A program made the position numbers and the translations under genes. The notes beneath the pieces are model-generated. The model was not told the origin of the DNA. It saw nothing but the letters and a program-made list of their open reading frames with translations, and did no database searches. Shown here in pieces: positions 22,872 through 25,546 of a stretch of DNA of 25,546 bases. The stretch is from JALZAA01 sp035938395. GTDB taxonomy: Bacteria; Actinomycetota; Acidimicrobiia; IMCC26256; JACDBD01. How positions within the stretch are numbered: the first letter of the stretch is position 1; every line of letters begins with the position of its first letter. The stretch covers positions 1-25,546 of the forward strand of contig DASZGY010000038.1 in assembly GCA_035938395.1 (NCBI GenBank), given 5' to 3'.

Positions 22872-23978
22872 ATGAGCGCGCCGCTGCGGCTCGCCGTCGA
22901 CGGCACGCCGCTGCTGGGGGATGCGACCGGGGTCGGCGAAGTCGCCCACGGGCTCCTCGACACGCTCGCCGGACGCACCGACCTCGACCTGGTCGCCTAC
23001 GCGCTCACGTTCCGCGGCCGGCAGAAGCTCGCCGACCGGATCCCGCCCGGTGTCCGCCCCGCCGTCCGCGCGATCCCCGCTCGCCTCATCCGCGCCTTGT
23101 GGCTGCACAGCGACATGCCGCGCGTCGAGTTCTGGACCGGCCGGGTCGACGTCGTGCACGCCACGTTCATCGGCCCGCCGGCGCGCAGCCCCGTCGTGGT
23201 GACGATCCACGACCTGACCTTCGTGCGCTTCCCCGAGCTGTGCACACCCGACACGCTGCAGTACGGCCGGCTCGTGAAGCGGGCCCTCGACCGGGGCGCG
23301 GTGGTGCATGCGACGAGCGAGTTCGTCGCCGGCGAGGTGCGCGAGCACTTCGGGATCGACGACACGCGGATCGTGCAGATCCCGCTCGGCGTCCGTCCCA
23401 GCGCCGGTGGCGACCCGGCGCGCGGCCGTGCCATCGCCGGGAGCGAGCGGTACGTGCTCGCGCTCGGGACGGTCGAGCCGCGCAAGAACCTGCCCGTGCT
23501 CGTGCGCGCCTTCGACCAGATGGCGCCGCGCGACCCGGCGTTGCGTCTCGTCGTCGCCGGGGCCGACGGCTGGGGTGCATCGGAGTTCCAGAACGCCCTG
23601 ACGGCGGCGAAGCACGCCGACCGCGTCGTGCGACTCGGGTACGTGAGCGACGCGGAGCGGCGGGACCTGCTCAACGGAGCCCGCGTGCTCGCGTACCCCT
23701 CGATCTACGAGGGCTTCGGGCTCCCGCCGCTGGAGGCCATGGGCGCCGGAGTGCCCGTGGTCGCGGCGCGCGCCGGCGCGCTGCCCGAGACGCTCGGCGA
23801 CGCCGCCGTGCTCGTCGATCCCTCCGACGTCGAGGGCCTGGCCGGCGCGCTCGATCGGGTGGTGCACGACGACGAGCTGCGCCGCGACCTCGTCGCCCGC
23901 GGTTGCCGGCTCGTCGAGCGGTACAGCTGGCCGCAGATCGCACCCCGTTTCGTCGACTTGTACCGGTCGCTGGCGTGA
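22872..23978 (+). CDS. GT4-family glycosyltransferase
   Basis: A 368-residue GT-B enzyme. The N-terminal half has LAVDGTPLLGDATGVGEVAHGLL (7-29), where the glycine-rich loop meets the acceptor, and VVVTIHDLTFVRFPE. The C-terminal half has YVLALGTVEPRKNLPVLVRAF and SIYEGFGLPPLEAMGAGVPVV with the EX7E nucleotide-sugar motif. This is the mannosyl/rhamnosyltransferase-like branch (WbpY/MtfB type); the donor is not certain. ATG 22872 follows a 73-base gap with only a weak GGTCGG ribosome site. Upstream codons in frame contain no ATG/GTG after the flippase stop. Its TGA overlaps the next start by GTGA. With an Rmd-like gene next to it, a 6-deoxysugar donor such as GDP-rhamnose is a reasonable inference. 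Confidence 0.9.
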   Translation: MSAPLRLAVDGTPLLGDATGVGEVAHGLLDTLAGRTDLDLVAYALTFRGRQKLADRIPPGVRPAVRAIPARLIRALWLHSDMPRVEFWTGRVDVVHATFIGPPARSPVVVTIHDLTFVRFPELCTPDTLQYGRLVKRALDRGAVVHATSEFVAGEVREHFGIDDTRIVQIPLGVRPSAGGDPARGRAIAGSERYVLALGTVEPRKNLPVLVRAFDQMAPRDPALRLVVAGADGWGASEFQNALTAAKHADRVVRLGYVSDAERRDLLNGARVLAYPSIYEGFGLPPLEAMGAGVPVVAARAGALPETLGDAAVLVDPSDVEGLAGALDRVVHDDELRRDLVARGCRLVERYSWPQIAPRFVDLYRSLA

Positions 23979-24877
23979 GGGCTGCGGTCACCGGGAGCAG
24001 CGGCTTCGTCGGGAGCTACCTGGTCCCGTTCCTCCGGAGCCAGGGCGACCACGTGGTGACGATCGACCGCACCGGCACTCCCTCGGTCGACGTCACCGAT
24101 GCGGCCGAGGTGCGCGACGTGCTGGGCGCGGCACGGCCGGACGCCGTGTACCACCTGGCCGCCTTGAGCCACATCGGTCGGTCGTGGGACGCGCCCGAGA
24201 CCGTCTTCCGCGTCAATGCCGTGGGCGCGCTCAACGTGTTGCGGGCGTGCGCCGAAGCGGGCGTCGACCGTGTGCTCGTCGCGGGCAGCGCCGACCTGTA
24301 CGGCGTCGTGGGCCCCGACGAGCTCCCGTTGACGGAGGAGTCGCCGATCCGCCCCGTCACGCCGTATGGCGCGAGCAAAGCCGCCGCCGACGTCCTCGCG
24401 TTGCAGGCGTTCCTCGGGGACGGGTTGGGGACGCTGCGCGTCCGCGCGTTCAACCACACGGGTCCGGGGCAGAGCGCGTCGATGCTCGTCCCTGCGCTCG
24501 CGCAGCGCATCGCGGACGCCGAACGCGACGAGGGCAACAAGGTCAGTGTCGGCCGCGTCGACGTCGTCCGTGACATCAGCGACGTGCGGGACATCGTGCG
24601 CGCGTACCGACTTCTCGTCGAGCACGGAACGCCGGGCGAGGCGTACAACGTGTGCTCCGGGCACGGTGTGAGCGTGCGGGAGATCGCCGACACGATGCTC
24701 GCGACGAGTGACGCGCCGCTCGAGCTCGTCGTCGATCCCGAGCTCGTCCGCCCGGTCGACGTCCCCCGCCTCGTCGGCGACCCGGCGCGGCTCCGGGCGG
24801 CGACCGGATGGGAGCCCGAGATCCTCCTCGACGAGACGCTGCGCGACGTGCTGACGGCCGCCCGCGCGCCCCGCTAA
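23975..24877 (+). CDS. rmd: GDP-4-keto-6-deoxymannose reductase-like SDR enzyme
   Basis: A 300-residue extended SDR. It has TGSSGFVGS (6-14) for the dinucleotide, AALSHIGRSW, GSADLYG (104-110), catalytic Tyr131/Lys135 (YGASK), FNHTGPGQ, and RVDVVRDISDVRDIVRAY followed by AYNVCSG, the pattern of Rmd and the related Gmd. Rmd reduces GDP-4-keto-6-deoxymannose to GDP-D-rhamnose. Length and the FNHTGPGQ motif favour Rmd over Gmd (about 340-370 residues). The Gmd partner that should supply the substrate is not in the window, so a dTDP- or other 4-ketosugar remains possible. GTG 23975 overlaps the GT4 stop (GTGA). It ends 13 bases before the end of a convergent gene. Confidence 0.8.
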   Translation: MRAAVTGSSGFVGSYLVPFLRSQGDHVVTIDRTGTPSVDVTDAAEVRDVLGAARPDAVYHLAALSHIGRSWDAPETVFRVNAVGALNVLRACAEAGVDRVLVAGSADLYGVVGPDELPLTEESPIRPVTPYGASKAAADVLALQAFLGDGLGTLRVRAFNHTGPGQSASMLVPALAQRIADAERDEGNKVSVGRVDVVRDISDVRDIVRAYRLLVEHGTPGEAYNVCSGHGVSVREIADTMLATSDAPLELVVDPELVRPVDVPRLVGDPARLRAATGWEPEILLDETLRDVLTAARAPR

Positions 24878-24890
24878 TGGTTCGGTGGAG

Positions 24891-25283
24891 TTACGTAACG
24901 CTCGACCAGTAGGTGTCGAGCGCGCGCGACGACACGGTGACGATCTCGGTGATCGCGTCGTCCTCGACGCGCAGGATCGTCGCGACGTCACTCTCGAGCG
25001 GACCCGCATCACCACCCGCACGGCGCACGAGGTGCGCAAGCACGAGTTCGGGGCCGGCCGCTTGGACATCGGCGAGCCGCAGCGTCGTCCCGGCGCCTCC
25101 GGCCTGCGCGAGCGCCCCCATCGCGCCGAGCGCCGCCTGCTTGCCGTCGAAGGTGCCGGCGAGCGGGTGACCGCCGTGCAGCCTGTACACGAGCGAGGGC
25201 GCGAACGCCGCCGACGCCGTGGCCATGTCGCCCGCTTCCATCGCAGCGAACGCCTGCCGGACCACGTCGATCGCTGCCGTCAC
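24891..25283 (-). CDS. SnoaL/NTF2-like small protein
   Basis: A 130-residue alpha+beta-barrel-type protein. The N-terminal helix plus VYRLHGGHPLAGTFDGKQAALGAMG is the usual SnoaL-2 pattern (AFAAMEAGD near 12-20, then a conserved strand-turn). Such proteins bind small ligands, or act as isomerases or hydrolases; no catalytic residues can be fixed here. The GTG at 25283 is preferred: GGAGGT (complement of 25288-25293) lies 4 bases before it. An ATG 4 bases upstream is in another frame. It appears to be a stand-alone gene, unrelated to glycan synthesis, with a possible TACGCT -10 box at 25367-25372. Confidence 0.72.
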   Translation of the reverse strand: MTAAIDVVRQAFAAMEAGDMATASAAFAPSLVYRLHGGHPLAGTFDGKQAALGAMGALAQAGGAGTTLRLADVQAAGPELVLAHLVRRAGGDAGPLESDVATILRVEDDAITEIVTVSSRALDTYWSSVT

Positions 25284-25287
25284 ACAT

Positions 25288-25293
25288 ACCTCC
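25288..25293 (-). promoter_or_regulatory. Shine-Dalgarno site choosing the GTG start of the SnoaL-like gene
   Basis: The - strand reads GGAGGT, then ATGT, then GTG (25283). The nested ATG lies in a different frame whose translation shows no family features, so the ribosome site is assigned to GTG. Confidence 0.6.
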
Positions 25294-25398
25294 CGTCGTA
25301 CATCGTGCGCGCTCGAACCACTTCCACGGGTCGATGTTTCCGAGGGTCGCGCCAGAAGATTTCGCCAGCGTAACGGCGGCTACTTCGGCGGCGCCCCG

Positions 25399-25546
25399 CT
25401 AGCGCCGGTTCACGAGCCCGGCCGCCCGCTGCCCGGCCGACCGCACAACTCGGGTCAACCGGTCGCGCCGTGCCTGTCGCTCCTGGTACCGGGTGAGGGC
25501 ACGCAGGTCGTCGCGGGTGGGCAGCAGCCGGTACGGGACGTCGGTG
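25399..25546 (-). CDS. C-terminal end of an unidentified protein (5' end outside window)
   Basis: On the - strand the frame is open from the window edge to a TAG at 25399 and gives 49 codons with high third-position GC. The last residues are TDVPYRLLPTRDDLRALT, then an Arg/Gln-rich helix (RYQERQARRDRLTRVV) and RSAGQRAAGLVNRR at the end. The basic amphipathic ending resembles the tails of some glycan-cluster enzymes but is not diagnostic. No function is claimed; the 115-base gap to the SnoaL-like gene shows nothing clear besides a weak -10 candidate. Confidence 0.5.
   Translation of the reverse strand, partial: TDVPYRLLPTRDDLRALTRYQERQARRDRLTRVVRSAGQRAAGLVNRR

Noticed and set aside
21308..22978. 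A 556-codon minus-strand open frame across the flippase
   Set aside because: The sequence is dominated by Arg, Asp, Glu, Gln and His, and it opposes a gene with coherent membrane spans.
24890..24899. Perfect 10-base palindrome GTTACGTAAC at the convergent gene junction
   Set aside because: It is short, overlaps the stop codon of the SnoaL-like gene and has no promoter nearby. A regulator site is possible but unsupported.
1..25546. CRISPR arrays, tRNA/rRNA genes, insertion sequences, phage or toxin-antitoxin modules
   Set aside because: I saw no regularly spaced repeats, cloverleaf-like segments, transposase motifs or terminal inverted repeats. The signs of transfer are limited to local base composition.

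Overview
The DNA is GC-rich (by eye roughly 65-72%). It uses GTG and TTG starts freely, genes are packed tightly, and many pairs join by a 4-base GTGA overlap. Together with the mycobacterial-like set lpd / single-lipoyl-domain E2 / lipB-lipA, this points to a high-GC actinobacterium, possibly Acidimicrobiia-like. The assignment is an inference and I cannot name a genus. No rRNA, tRNA, CRISPR, insertion sequence or integrase is visible, and no stretch over 300 bases lacks a gene.

Region 1 (1-4839, + strand): the end of a dTDP-glucose pyrophosphorylase gene (rmlA), then rmlC-like, rmlB-like and rmlD genes for a dTDP-6-deoxysugar (rhamnose-type), a GT2 glycosyltransferase with an inserted beta-rich module, and a lower-GC secreted SGNH-hydrolase lipoprotein. 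Region 2 (4850-8569): a 58-base divergent promoter region drives a minus-strand methyltransferase and, on the + strand, a methyltransferase with a coiled-coil tail followed by a tandem GT2 protein.

Region 3 (8550-13068, - strand): wzm - wzt - a GT2/GT4 double glycosyltransferase, i.e. an ABC polysaccharide exporter whose ATPase carries a C-terminal glycan-binding domain. Region 4 (13210-21311, - strand): a possible 29-residue membrane peptide, lpd, the E2 acyltransferase gene, a fused lipB-lipA, a PNPOx-like flavoprotein, a low-GC FkbM methyltransferase, a TTG-started M24 peptidase, and a multi-span membrane protein. The first part makes and uses lipoic acid for a 2-oxoacid dehydrogenase complex.

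Region 5 (21455-25546): a MOP-type flippase, a GT4 glycosyltransferase and an Rmd-like 4-ketosugar reductase on the + strand, then a SnoaL/NTF2-like protein and a cut-off unknown gene on the - strand.

Taken together, most of the window builds, decorates and exports a cell-surface deoxysugar glycan. The lipoylation/2-oxoacid dehydrogenase operon sits between two glycan blocks. The items I consider most worth checking are the LipB-LipA fusion, the paired active-site changes in the RmlC-like and RmlB-like enzymes, and a possible methyl-cap/coiled-coil chain-length mechanism feeding an ABC exporter with a Wzt glycan-binding domain.
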